DNA of 64,000 bases from Cherax quadricarinatus (taxonomy: Eukaryota; Arthropoda; Malacostraca; Decapoda; Parastacidae): positions 44,663,728 to 44,727,727 of the forward strand of contig NC_091292.1 of assembly GCF_038502225.1 (NCBI RefSeq), read 5' to 3'. The notes under the pieces were generated by a model. That model was not told the origin of the DNA. It saw nothing but the letters and a program-made list of their open reading frames with translations, and made no database searches. The translations under genes were made by a program, and so were the position numbers. The number at the start of each line of letters is the position of its first letter. Position 1 is the first letter of the stretch. This document shows, piece by piece, positions 34,517 through 44,489 of this stretch.

Positions 34517-35289
34517 AGGAGTAAGGTGCCGGAAGTCTTGGAAGTCAACATCCAGGCTAGCTGCTGAGAACAACTATTTGTTGTGCTCAGATTAAAATCT
34601 GCTGAATATATATGTGTATGAGTTATGAATAATAAAAAATGAAAGTCTCTCTCCCCACCATCCACTCCCTCCGGCTCTGCCGGTATGAAAACAGCAAGAA
34701 AATGTGACATAACATATTGAAAACTAGACTTGAATTGACAGAAGAGAAAGAGACGAATGGAAGGGATAAGATAAGTCTAACTTTACTTCATTATCACTGT
34801 TTCTATCTTAATTATTCGTGTTGCTCCCTTACCACTCACAGAACTGTATCTACCACTGAGTCTATTTCTGAGTGCCAACAGTTCTGCTGTGACTAACACA
34901 GTCACTTGTTTCTGCCTTTCTTATTACATTATTCTCAATTATTACATTATCGCTTCTTCTAGTTTTCTCTGCCTCATCTCTTGCAGCACTTCAATCCCTA
35001 TTCTGATGTATCAGCTTCACACTGTTTTCAGACAATGGAGCTGAGCTCTTCTCCAGGCTGAGGGACTGATCACCTCAAAACTACTTCTTGGAGGGGAGGG
35101 ACTGATTACATCTTCTTTACATCTCTCCTGCTTCTGCTGCCTCCTCCTCTGTATTCGACTTAAGAAACTAACTGTGTAGGCAAAACAATATACCGTATCT
35201 TATTGTAAACTGGCAAGGAATTTACCAGAGAAATGGTATGTATGAAAGGCACCGGCTTCAACTACCTTGACTTGATTAGTGCTATATTT
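34517..35289. other. Dispersed-repeat relics, no gene
   Basis: 34,540-34,620 is the continuation of a dispersed repeat (relative at 17,640-17,740). 34,800-34,910 is a second dispersed repeat, repeated at 35,565-35,665 and inverted at 17,330-17,430. 35,030-35,200 is a decayed family-2 PLE-type unit (aggctgagggactgatcacc, then aactgtgtaggcaaaac) whose hairpin is destroyed. Confidence 0.6.
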
Positions 35290-35557
35290 TAGAGATGTAT
35301 CGGATGGGAAAGTTTAGATATCCGCAGATGCAGATGTGTATGAGGATGTCTTACTTATTTTGCAGATGCAGATGTAATTGTGCAGATGTTCCGCGGATGT
35401 TGATGCGGATGTAAAAAAATTGTGCGGATATTCCATGGATTCGGATACGGATGCGTATGCAGATATCTGTTTACAGTAAAATGCGGATGCGGATGCGGAT
35501 GCAGATGTAAGAAATTGTGTGGATGTTTCTCGGATGCGGATATCCGATACATCACTA
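35290..35557. mobile_element. hAT-like MITE with internal GATGCG repeats, 268 bp
   Basis: Terminal inverted repeats tagagatgtatcggat (left) and atccgatacatcacta (right). The 8-bp target duplication ctatattt is exact at 35,282-35,289 and 35,558-35,565. The interior is a degenerate array of hexamers like gcggat and gcagat. The 8-bp duplication points to the hAT superfamily. No coding. Confidence 0.85.
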
Positions 35558-35565
35558 CTATATTT

Positions 35566-36124
35566 ATCTTAACTATTCGTGTTACTTCACTACCACTCAT
35601 CGAACTGTGTCTACTAGTGGAACTACTTCGGATTACCACCAGTTCTCCTGTGACTAACACAAGTCACTTCCACATCTACGGCTATTGTTAACTGATCGCC
35701 CTGATGCAACTGCTGAATAAACATTAGAAATCCGTTGACATCAGACTCCCAAGTATAGATCTACTGGCAAGTTTCTTGTCCTTCTGAGTCTTTAGTTAGT
35801 GTATTCTCTTGGCGATCACAACTTTAGTGGGTAGATTATTGAATTCTTCTGAAATTCTATATGCAAAAAAGAAACATGCATACCTTTATGTTGCATCTTC
35901 TGCCTCGCAGAGTTATACCAATGTTGCAATGTAAGGTTTTATTTAGGAATTAAAATAATTCTCTGTGTTCAAGTGTGTCGAAGTTATTCAGTCAGTCAGA
36001 AACTATTCGAGGTAACAGAGATATTCATTTATCCTCAGGAAACTAATGAAATTATACTCAAACTGAAGAGCAATGAAGTAGAGAAGACTATAGAATCATG
36101 ACTATGAATTTTAAAATGGTATAC
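35566..36124. other. No gene recognised
   Basis: Apart from the dispersed repeat at 35,565-35,665, I see nothing assignable here. Confidence 0.5.
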
Positions 36125-36530
36125 AATACCGACAGGTTGGTAAGTACGACATATATGCAACAGTTAAGTATCTTCATTCCTAAACGTTTCGCCTACACAG
36201 TAGGCTTTTTTAGTTGAGTACAGAAATCTGGCTGAAGCAGCAGAGATGTGAAGACGATGTAATCAGTCCATCACCCGTGAGGATGTAATTTTGAGGTGGT
36301 CAGTCCCTCAGCCTGGAGAAGAGATTTTGTTCCGTAGTCTGAAGCAATGTGAGAAGGAGAGGTGCAGTCCACTGATAAAAGAAAGATTGTAGTCACTGAG
36401 GTCAGGTTCCACGTCTTCACATCTCTACTGTTCCTGCCAACGTTTTCTGTACTCGACTGAAGAAGCCTACTGTGTAGGCGAAACGTTTCGGAATAGAGAT
36501 ACCTAACTGTTGCACATGTGTATTACTTAC
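36125..36530. mobile_element. Family-2 PLE-type inverted pair
   Basis: The left arm (minus) begins with the conserved terminus aatggtatacaataccgaca at about 36,126 and includes a decayed hairpin (core CUAAAAA) at 36,176-36,221. The right arm (plus) holds a preserved hairpin at 36,450-36,495 and ends near 36,530. The arms share the gatgtgaagacgatgtaatc and gggtgatgg-type blocks only partly. No target duplication was found. Confidence 0.65.
36450..36495 (+). ncRNA. Hammerhead-like motif, family 2
   Basis: Stem I UACUCGA against UCG-G-AAUA (three pairs, a G bulge, then four positions with one mismatch), core CUGAAGA, stem II GCCUAC with GUAGGC, GAAA, ACGU stem III, NUH = GUU. Confidence 0.55.
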
Positions 36531-36559
36531 CAAAAATAACAAAAAAAAGGCACAATAAC

Positions 36560-36700
36560 CTAACTGGAACAATACACAAATAACCCACACACAGAAAAGA
36601 GAAGCTTACGACGTTAGTGTGACTTTGTAAATGGTCCAAGTCAAACCGAAACGTCGTCGTAAGCTCCCTTCTTCTATGTGCGGGTTATTTGTGTCTTACT
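36560..36700. repeat. Inverted repeat, family-5 PLE-type unit
   Basis: Arms near 36,578-36,612 (aataacccacacacagaaaa, then gaagcttacgacg) and 36,650-36,690 (cgtcgtaagctc, then ctatgtgcgggttattt) are inverted copies around a loop. The loop contains ggtccaagtcaaaccgaaac, a small hairpin ending GAAACGUC that resembles a decayed hammerhead core, with GAC and GUC as a possible stem I. Confidence 0.5.
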
Positions 36701-36841
36701 TACCAATTTGAGAATGACCTGGAAGGAAGGCAATAACAATGTAAGGAGCTCATTATAAGAGGGAAAAGCTTACCAGTGAAAATGTATTGGCCACACCAGA
36801 CTTCTGAGAAACATCATAATATTCTGATTATGGCCTATAAT

Positions 36842-36880
36842 CTGTATTGATAAAGCCACTGAATGGCGAAACGTCTACAA
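36842..36880 (+). ncRNA. Hammerhead-like motif, family 3 fragment
   Basis: An isolated family-3 unit fragment at about 36,830-36,915. Core UUGAUAA, stem II GCCA with UGGC, GAAA, CGUC, stem I CUGUA against UACAA with one wobble-type mismatch, then aataaag. It is a third family-3 copy keeping U3 and A8. Confidence 0.5.
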
Positions 36881-36919
36881 TAAAGATAACCAGATGTTGC
36901 ACATATGTCATAACTTTCA

Positions 36920-37785
36920 TCATAATATCCTAGGCTGAAACACTAGAGCATTTCAACATCCGGACATAACAAATGTTATGGAGTCAGTGCATCGTCACTG
37001 GTACAAAACAAAGTTGAAACTCTATGCTAACCAAAAGCAAAATTATACAAGGTAGTTAAGGCAAGGAAACCTATAGATTGCTGGAAGGTAGCCAATATGA
37101 CTCCAGTTTAGAAACAAAGAGACAGACTGGAAGTATTAAAATACAGTTAGTTACATATTAAGACAATCAGTGCGACGTAATGGAAACGAACATCTAAATG
37201 AATTTTTTCAACACCTAAAACAAAGAGAATTTGCTAAAGAAAATCCATATGGGTTTATAGTTGTCTCAAAAAGTAAATAAGAGTCATTTGTGACTTCTAA
37301 GGATAAACAGAATAGAGAAGGATGAGCAGGTTACAGCCTCGTATTACCGAGCTGCTGATTAGCCTCTGCTGTAACATGATGACCGACCAGAAACTAATAC
37401 ACAAGCTGGAGATATGTTGTCTAACCATTATTATCTTGTGCAACTAGAGTTTATTGATCACGTCCTACCAACCTCATTGTATAAAATTTTTGATAGCATA
37501 TAAGGGACTGAATAACATCCACATTTTATATACAGAATCATACAAAGTACTGAAGTAATAAGAAAAAATGTGTATATTCAAAGGATCTCAAAACTAAATT
37601 TTCTATTTGGCTGAAATTAACAAGACATGTGAATTACTTAGAATTAGAAGGAAAAAAATAGAGTTTAGTGAATCTTTTGGTCTTCAATTTTAATCATGAT
37701 CAACTGGAAGTTTAACTACGAGCTTTGCTAGTGATTTATTGCATTTGATTCATAATATATTCTATAATTCATCGACACGAAGATT
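36920..37785 (+). pseudogene. Scattered LINE RT relic
   Basis: 37,075-37,160 reads roughly DCWKVANMTPV then RNKETDWKY, resembling the WKxANVxPIFKKGDR block of LINE RTs. A fragment near 37,215-37,260 resembles LKQREFAKENPYGF. The rest of the interval (37,300-37,785) has no identifiable feature. Confidence 0.4.
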
Positions 37786-37858
37786 GCCATTAGTAAGGCC
37801 TCACCTAGATTATGCAGCTCAGTTCTGGTCTCCATATTACAGAATGGATATTAATTCG
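37786..37858 (+). pseudogene. CR1-like LINE fragment, left of solo LTR
   Basis: Encodes a piece reading LVRPHLDYAAQFWSPYYRMDINS, here cut at attaattcg. It continues at 39,078 on the far side of the inserted LTR with LESIQGRMTK-like sequence. Confidence 0.75.
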
Positions 37859-39077
37859 TGTTACAAAAAACGCGATTCTAAAAGCTTAGAGATCTCCAGT
37901 GAATACTAGAAAGGACTGCCCTTCTAGCATCCAGCCTGTTACTGGGTTTTCGTAACAAGTAGTCAGTATCCTTGTCCAATTATCCATTAGAATTCAGTAT
38001 GATTCAATAGTGCTTCAGGATTACAACTGGTAGGCTACTAACTAGAGAAATTAAAATTTAATAAATTTATAAAGTCTAGAGGTATATTATCAAATTAAAT
38101 TAAATTAAATTAATCACAGAAATCAAAATAATATCAATCTCTCGAGTACAATATTATTGTGCTGCAAGTATATATCACATTTATAATTCTTAAGTACCGT
38201 CTGGTACATTAACATTTAATAAGATATTACAAATATGTACAAGTAAGTTTGTGTGTATGTGTGAAAGTGCTCTAAGTAGTTCGTTATGTCTCACGACTCG
38301 ACTAGACTTAAACAAGTGACTGACAAAGTTCTCTAATAAACTAACTTCTTGACCGACTGGCAACCAGAACAGTCTGCTTGAACAATAAAAAGAATGCTAA
38401 GCCCAATAGCAATACAACAAGCAACTGCGACACAGAATCAGGAACAAGGAGATAATATAACGACACTAAGTAGGGACCATCAGCAGATCCTCCACAAAAG
38501 TTACAAAACTCCCATACTACTGAATCTAAGTTCAGCATAAGAAAATCCCCGACTGTGATAATAAACAGATACCAGTACAACGTTAGGTCAGAAGTTACAG
38601 CTCAGGACTTGAGATGCTCAAAGTGTCTATGCGACACACAACCTCAGTACAACGTCGAAAATCACTAAGTCTATACAAGGTTCTGTGAACAGAGTTCTAC
38701 AGAACTAACAAGAATAATGAGACAGACAATCTGTCCAACCACCAAGAGAGTCTAGAGCAGACTGAATACTTTAGGCGAAGTGAGGACACCCCCCCCTCGA
38801 TCACGTGATAGCTCCGTGGACAGTACTGCCCAGCAACAGAAGCCGGCAGAATAACGAGCAAAGAGCGATAATTACAGTAGTTAGACAATCAAGACTTGAA
38901 CTGAGCACATAATATGTTACATCCTACCTAACAACATAACTACGTCAAATAATAATATAAAGCAATACATTTACGATTTAGCTATTATCGCAAATATAAG
39001 CAATATAAAATTATATGAAAAGGTAATAATTATATATATACATAATAATCATTGCAACCCATTCAGGGGTTGCAACA
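37859..39077. mobile_element. Solo LTR, 1,219 bp
   Basis: It begins tgttacaaaa and ends gttgcaaca, so TG...CA ends with a short inverted repeat. It is flanked by an exact 5-bp duplication attcg (37,854-37,858 and 39,078-39,082). Removing it restores the CR1 reading across the junction. No gag or pol sequence and no second LTR are present, so it is a solo LTR left by recombination. A 5-bp duplication is usual for Gypsy, Copia and BEL elements; which one cannot be told. Confidence 0.8.
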
Positions 39078-39630
39078 ATTCGTTAGAAAGCATTCAGGGT
39101 AGAATGACTAAATTAATACATAGCATTAGAAATCTTCCTTATGAAGAAAGATTGAAGACTCTTAAGTTACATTCTCTTGTTAGACGAAGAATGAGGGGAG
39201 ACCTGATCGAAGTGTATAAGTGGAAGATAGGTATTAATAAAGGAGATATTAATAAGATCTTGAGGATATCTCTCCAAGCGAGAACCCGCAGTAATGGATT
39301 CAAATTAGATAAGTTTAGATTTAGAATGGATATAGGAAAGTATTGGTTTAGAAATAGGGTAGTTGATGAGTGGAATAATCTACCTAGTTGGGTTATTGAG
39401 GCTAAAACCTTGGGTAGTTTCAAATTTAGGTTGGATAAATACACGAGTGAGAGGGGTTGGATTTGAGTGGGACTTGCATATGAGAGTGGATAGAGTTATC
39501 AGAGCTTATTTCTTGGGTAACATTGAAAATTAGGTTGGGGAAATGTTTTGTTAGTGGGATGGATTGTAAAGGACCTGCCTAGTATGGGCCAACAGGCCTG
39601 CTGCAGTGTTCCTCCCCTCTTATGTGCTTA
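39078..39630 (+). pseudogene. CR1-like LINE C-terminus and 3' tail
   Basis: Continues the split copy: open from about 39,085 to a stop at 39,466, reading MTKLIHSIRNLPYEERLKTL and LDKFRFRMDIGKYWFRNRVV, ending KYTSERGWI. The tail includes gggccaacaggcctgctgca. A partial duplicate of the tail follows at 39,635-39,775. Confidence 0.85.
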
Positions 39631-39784
39631 GTATGTTTATTGAAGCTAAAACCTTGGGCAGTTTCAAATTTGCTTGGGTAGCATTGAAAAATGAGTTGGG
39701 CAAATATTCTGTTAGTAGGATGGATTATGAAGGACCTGCCTGGTATGGGCCAACAGGCCTCCTGCAGTGTATTATTATTATTAG

Positions 39785-40012
39785 TACGTATGAATTAAAA
39801 TAATAATAATTATTATTATTATTAATTTAGGGAAGTGGAGCACAGATCCAATTCCTTTGATTAAGAGCCTCTCACCAAGGAACCTCCCTTGAGGGGAAAG
39901 TTCGCATCCTGAAATGTCGTTCGTATCCAAAAGCAAAAAATCGATCGAGTGACTGTTCATATCCTGAAAAATTCGCATGGTGGGGCGTTCGTAAGCCGAG
40001 GTTCCACTGTAC
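39785..40012. mobile_element. DNA-transposon end relic (pogo/Tigger-like TIR)
   Basis: 39,785-39,825 is an ATT-rich microsatellite. The segment ends at 39,985-40,010 with gttcgtaagccgaggttcca, whose reverse complement (tggaacctcggcttacgaac) resembles TIRs of pogo/Tigger-type elements. No transposase and no clear second TIR are seen. Confidence 0.35.
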
Positions 40013-40975
40013 TTGTAAGTTATCACAGTGATTGTAAGTTATCACAGTGATTGTAAGTTATCACAGTGATTGTAAGTTATCACAGTGATTCTAAGTTATC
40101 ACAGTGATTGTAAGTTATCACAGTGACTGTAAGTTATCACAGTGACTGGAAGTTATAACAGTGACTGGAAGTTATCACAGTGATTGTAAGTTATCACAGT
40201 GACTAAGTTATCACAGTGATTGTAAGTTATCACAGTGACTGTAAGTTATCACAGTGATTGTAAGTTATCACAGTGACTGGAAGTTATAACAGTGACTGGA
40301 AGTTATCACAGTGACTGTAAGTTATCACAGTGATTGTAAGTTATCACAGTGACTATGTTATCACAGTGATTGTAAGTTATCACAGTGACTGTAAGTTATC
40401 ACAGTGATTGTAAGTTATCACAGTGATTGTAAGTTATCACAGTGATTGTAAGTTATCACAGTGATTGTAAGTTATCACAGTGATTGTAAGTTATCACAGT
40501 GATTGTAAGTTATCACAGTGACTGTAAGTTATCACAGTGATTGTAAGTTATCACAGTGACTGGAAGTTATAACAGTGATTGTAAGTTATCACAGTGACTG
40601 GAAGTTATAAGAGTGACTGGAAGTTATCACAGTGATTGTAAGTTATCACAGTGATTGTAAGTTATCACAGTGATTGTAAGTTATCACAGTGACTGGAAGT
40701 TATAACAGTGATTGTAAGTTATCACAGTGACTGGAAGTTATCACAGTGACTGGAAGTTATCACAGTGATTGCAAGTTATCACAGTGACTATAAGTTATCA
40801 CAGTGACTGGAAGTTATCACAGTGATTGCAAGTTATCACAGTGACTGGAAGTTATCACAGTGACTGGAAGTTATCACAGTGACTGGAAGTTATCACAGTG
40901 ACTGGAAGTTATCACAGTGACTGGAAGTTATCACAGTGACTGGAAGTTATCAAAGTGCTTGTAAGTTATATACAC
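40013..40975. repeat. 19-bp minisatellite array, about 50 units
   Basis: Unit gtaagttatcacagtgatt, with variants gactg, gactgga and ataac. It is interrupted at 40,976 by a LINE 3' end and resumes in decayed form at 41,300-41,400. Confidence 0.97.
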
Positions 40976-41290
40976 TTGGAAAATCCATGAAGGATTAGTA
41001 CCAAACGTGCACACGAAAATCACTCCCTATGAAAGCAAAAGATTCGGCAGGAGATGCAACATTCCACGGATGAAAAGCAGGGGCGCCACGAGTAAGCTGA
41101 GGGACAACACAATAAGTGTCAGGGGCCCAAGACTGTTCAGCTGCCTCCCAGCATACATAAGGTAGATTACCAATAGACCCCTGACTGTCTTCAAGAAGAC
41201 ACTGGACAGGCACCTAAAATCAGTACCTGACCACGAGACCTGGTCTCAGACCAAGCCTCGGGGGAGCTGACTCCCGAAACTCACTCTAAG
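40976..41290 (+). pseudogene. LINE 3'-end fragment inside the 19-bp array
   Basis: Decodes as TPYESKRFGRRCNIPRMKSR, then KLRDNTISVRGPRLFSCLPA, then NRPLTVFKKTLDRHL, a typical non-LTR RT C-terminus distinct from the LINE-A and LINE-B copies. It ends near 41,285 with no poly(A). Minisatellite sequence lies on both sides, so it inserted into the array. One stop breaks the frame. Confidence 0.7.
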
Positions 41291-41563
41291 TAAACTCCAG
41301 GTATCACAATGCTTGTAAGTTATCACAGTGTTTGTAAGTTATCGCAGTGCTTGTAAATTGTCATAGTTCCTGTAGGTTATCACAGTTCTTTTAGGTTATC
41401 ATAGAACTTTGATAGTACAAGACTCTCTGCTAACATGATAACAATCTTAAATACCTGTAATAGAACTGGTTTTCCTGATCAGCATTCTAAGTGTCACTGT
41501 TCCACGTAGGAATAAATATAACGAGGACAGTGTCATGATAACTAAAAGCGTGGATTTACTCAC

Positions 41564-41635
41564 CTGTGTTGCTGAGATGAAGGGAGGCTGCGTGATGCTA
41601 GTGTCCATCTGCACTGTGATGCCAGCCTTGCCCAT
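41564..41635 (-). CDS. Candidate first coding exon of a host gene
   Basis: Minus strand: ATG at 41,635-41,633 in strong context (caacATGG), 24 codons beginning MGKAGITVQMDTSITQ and ending PPFISATQ. It is followed directly by a consensus splice donor, CAG then GTGAGT, at 41,564/41,563. The exon is phase 0 and non-repetitive, unlike its surroundings. I do not recognise the protein. No matching second exon is found on the minus strand within view. It could be chance. Confidence 0.3.
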
Positions 41636-41639
41636 GTTG

Positions 41640-42255
41640 CGACTTTAACATCCTCAGCACATGAGTCCACACACACAACGAAATGCACTATCACGTAGAC
41701 GAAGTACCAGCGGTAGTAGGAACAGACTGATAAGTTTCTGAATACAGCGAGAGATAGTGGAAAAAGTTAGAGAAATAGGCGAGCAGAGCAATAAATTATT
41801 TAGGAGGGTTGGATACGGAGATAACCATTGAAATAAAATACTGACTCGATAAAAGTAAGGCAATCGTACGAAAAATAGACGAATAAGAGTGTGGAAAAAA
41901 AGTGACTGGCGTTCTTTAGTGCTGGAATATTACAGAAAGAAACGAGCAAGGAGGGCCGATGATAAATCAGGAATAGGGAAGAGGGAAAAAACAAGAGTGC
42001 CACAACTTAAAGACAGGAAATAACAGAAAAAAAAACTCTAGACAAAACAGAAACCAGAGAAACTGTTCTTCACTGTATGAAGTGAAACTGCAGATGCTAG
42101 ATATTTATACAAAAATAAATTATCAAAAAGAAAAGAAAGAAAACACGACAAAAGAAAAAAACTCACAAATTTCAGAAATTAGAATAAAGATTTAGGCACA
42201 GTGAGATTATTTTTCGTCAGTGATTCTTAATCACTGTTTTCCAGATCTGCTTCCT
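41640..42255. other. A-rich sequence, no gene recognised
   Basis: Nothing assignable; if the upstream exon candidate is real, its promoter would lie here on the minus strand, but no clear TATA box or initiator is visible. Confidence 0.5.
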
Positions 42256-42257
42256 AG

Positions 42258-42350
42258 TGTTAAGTACAGCTTAGTACATCATGGAGTACAGTTTAGTACA
42301 TCATGGAGTACAGTTTAGTACATCATGGAGTACAGTTTAGTACACTATAG
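42258..42350. repeat. 22-bp minisatellite, left block
   Basis: About four units of a 22-bp repeat with core atcatggagtacagtttag. Diverged units (gaagtacaacttagtacac) continue at 42,775-43,180 beyond a TIR-bounded insert. Confidence 0.85.
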
Positions 42351-42387
42351 AGTGGTGTACACCTTGGTAACCGATACCGACAAATTG

Positions 42388-42775
42388 GTTTTAAAAACAC
42401 ACGAGAGTAAATACTAGGACGAATTTATTAGACAATGTTTAGGTCCAGAAACCTTGATCACAGGACCTATAACCTTGATCACCGGACCCATAACCTTGAT
42501 CACAGAATCCAAAATCTTGATCACAGAACCCAAAATATTGATCACAGGACCCAAAACCTTGATCATAGGACCCATAACCTTGATCACAAGGCCTAAAACC
42601 TTGATCACGTGACCCAAAACCTTGATCATAGGACCCATAATCTTGGTCATAGGCCCCAAAACCTTGATCACAGGACCCAAAACCTTGATCACAGGACCCA
42701 AAACCTTGATCACAGGGCCCAAAACCTTGATCACAGGGCCCAAAATGAATCCTAGTGTTTACTCTCGTGGTATTT
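42388..42775. mobile_element. TIR-bounded element containing a 21-bp minisatellite
   Basis: Left end acacgagagtaaatactagg (near 42,400) and right end cctagtgtttactctcgtgg (near 42,750) are inverted copies. Between them, 42,445-42,745 is about 14 units of a 21-bp repeat with core ccttgatcacaggacccaaa. It sits inside a 22-bp minisatellite. No coding; the periodic frame (VIKVLGP) is an artefact. Target duplication not defined. Confidence 0.6.
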
Positions 42776-43180
42776 TAAACACCATGGAATACAATTTAGT
42801 ACACTGGAAACGCTTTAATTTTCCATGGAGAACAACTTAGTACACTATGAAGTACAACTTAGTACACTATAGACTACAACTTAGTTCACTACCGAATAAA
42901 ACTTACTACACTATTAAACAAATATTAGTACGCTATAAAGTGCAACTTAGTACACTTTGTTTCCAACTTAGTGCACTTTGATTCCAACTTAATACACTTT
43001 GATTCCAACTTAGAACACTATATAGCACAAATTAGTATCGTACGGAGTACAACGAGTACATTGTGTAGCACAGTTGATTATGAAGTACATTTCAGTACAC
43101 TGCAGCGGAACTTAGCAGTTATAATGTTTCACAACTTAACACACAATGTAGCACAACTTAATATACTGAACAAAGCATCT
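42776..43180. repeat. Degenerate 22-bp minisatellite, right block
   Basis: Diverged units of the type gaagtacaacttagtacac. No gene. Confidence 0.75.
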
Positions 43181-43337
43181 TAGAACAAACGAGCATGAAT
43201 AACTACGTTTCGCTCACAGCTTCCATTTGTCTCCTCCCGAGTGATTCAAACTTGATCAGATTTTCACCTCAAAGTTCTGAAAGTAGATGAAAAAACTATG
43301 TTAGTATTTTGCTTTATTTACTGAACAACACAAATGC

Positions 43338-43428
43338 AAACACACACTCACACACACAGTAGCGACCAGTAAAGAGGGGGGGCCAGGAGCTGTGACTCGA
43401 TCCCTGCAACTACAACTAGGTTAGTACA
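43338..43428 (+). pseudogene. LINE-A tail-only copy after an AC tract
   Basis: A CA tract (43,338-43,358) is followed at once by the LINE-A tail gtagcgaccagtaaagaggg, then gccaggagctgtgactcgat and aactaggttagtac. This is an extreme 5'-truncated insertion of about 70 bp. Confidence 0.75.
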
Positions 43429-43429
43429 C

Positions 43430-44400
43430 ACACAAGCATCATACCCTACTAGTTCTTACATGAGGGTAATCTTACACACTCACGAGTGCCACACTCGAGG
43501 GAAAGAAGGAGGTACCAGAGGTGAATTGCCAAAAATTATTCTCAAGGTCAAATTAAATGAGAAACATGACAGAAAATTAACTTCTCTTAGGTTCGAAGCT
43601 ATGGGAATGTGTAAAAAAGAGAAGACGGAGGTAACAGAGGAGGTAAAAAGAATTATTGTGGCTAAATAATTGGCTCTCAGACTTGACTGACAGTGAAGTT
43701 ACAAAGCTGAAAGAAACCACGGAAAAAATAAAAGAGGAGACAGCATCAATGAAGGAAGGTGAAACAGAGATTTGAAACGAAAAGAAGGTAAAAATCAGTC
43801 GTGGAGATGCTCTCAGAAGGTGGCCAGGCGAAGGTTGAAGCGGTGAATACAGACTAGGAAATCTGGAAGGAACAACACTGGATGGAAAAAAAAGAGAGGT
43901 CACTGATGATCTATGAACTCTAGAAGGCTGAAAGGGTTTCAAGAATCAGGAGATGGACGGAAGAACAATGTTACTTTGTATTTATAGTTGGGCGCATAGG
44001 AGAATAGATTTAGCAGATGAAAACTTTTCAGAGGATCGGGAGGTACACCCTTGACAAAGTTCGATCAACCTAACCTTCTGGATAAATATAGCCAGGAACA
44101 GGGTCTTGAGACAGACAGCGAAACTGAAAAACATGCGATATTTCCGTATATAGCAGATTGGGACAGGACAGAGATGGAGAGGAAAGTATGCAGAGGAAGT
44201 ATGTATAATGCACTAAAAAGTGAGGAAGTGATGGAGACAAAAGAAGGGAACATTCAACTACCAAGGAAATCCTATAGGCCTATCCACTGCTCCTCTCCTA
44301 GCACGCCCATATCTATAACCACTCCAAGCTTTAAACACTTACAATATTCCAACACTCTTCTTACCACCCCCTTCTGCCTATAACTCTAATCTTGATTGAT
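43430..44400 (+). pseudogene. LINE-A-like ORF1 relic
   Basis: Lysine- and glutamate-rich broken frames (for example KLNEKHDRKLTSLRFEAMG at 43,550, then KEKTEVTEEVKRII) precede a clear endonuclease relic and occupy the ORF1 position. It has no diagnostic domain, so the assignment is from position and composition. Confidence 0.4.
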
Positions 44401-44489
44401 TTCAGTGTACCAACGCACACACCAATTCTAGATCATGCAAATGCTCAGCAAACAGATGGACTAGAACACAACAACTAGAGCATGTTAAC

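Noticed and set aside
42414..42743. Frame with VIKVLGP repeats
   Set aside because: It is the 21-bp minisatellite read in phase.
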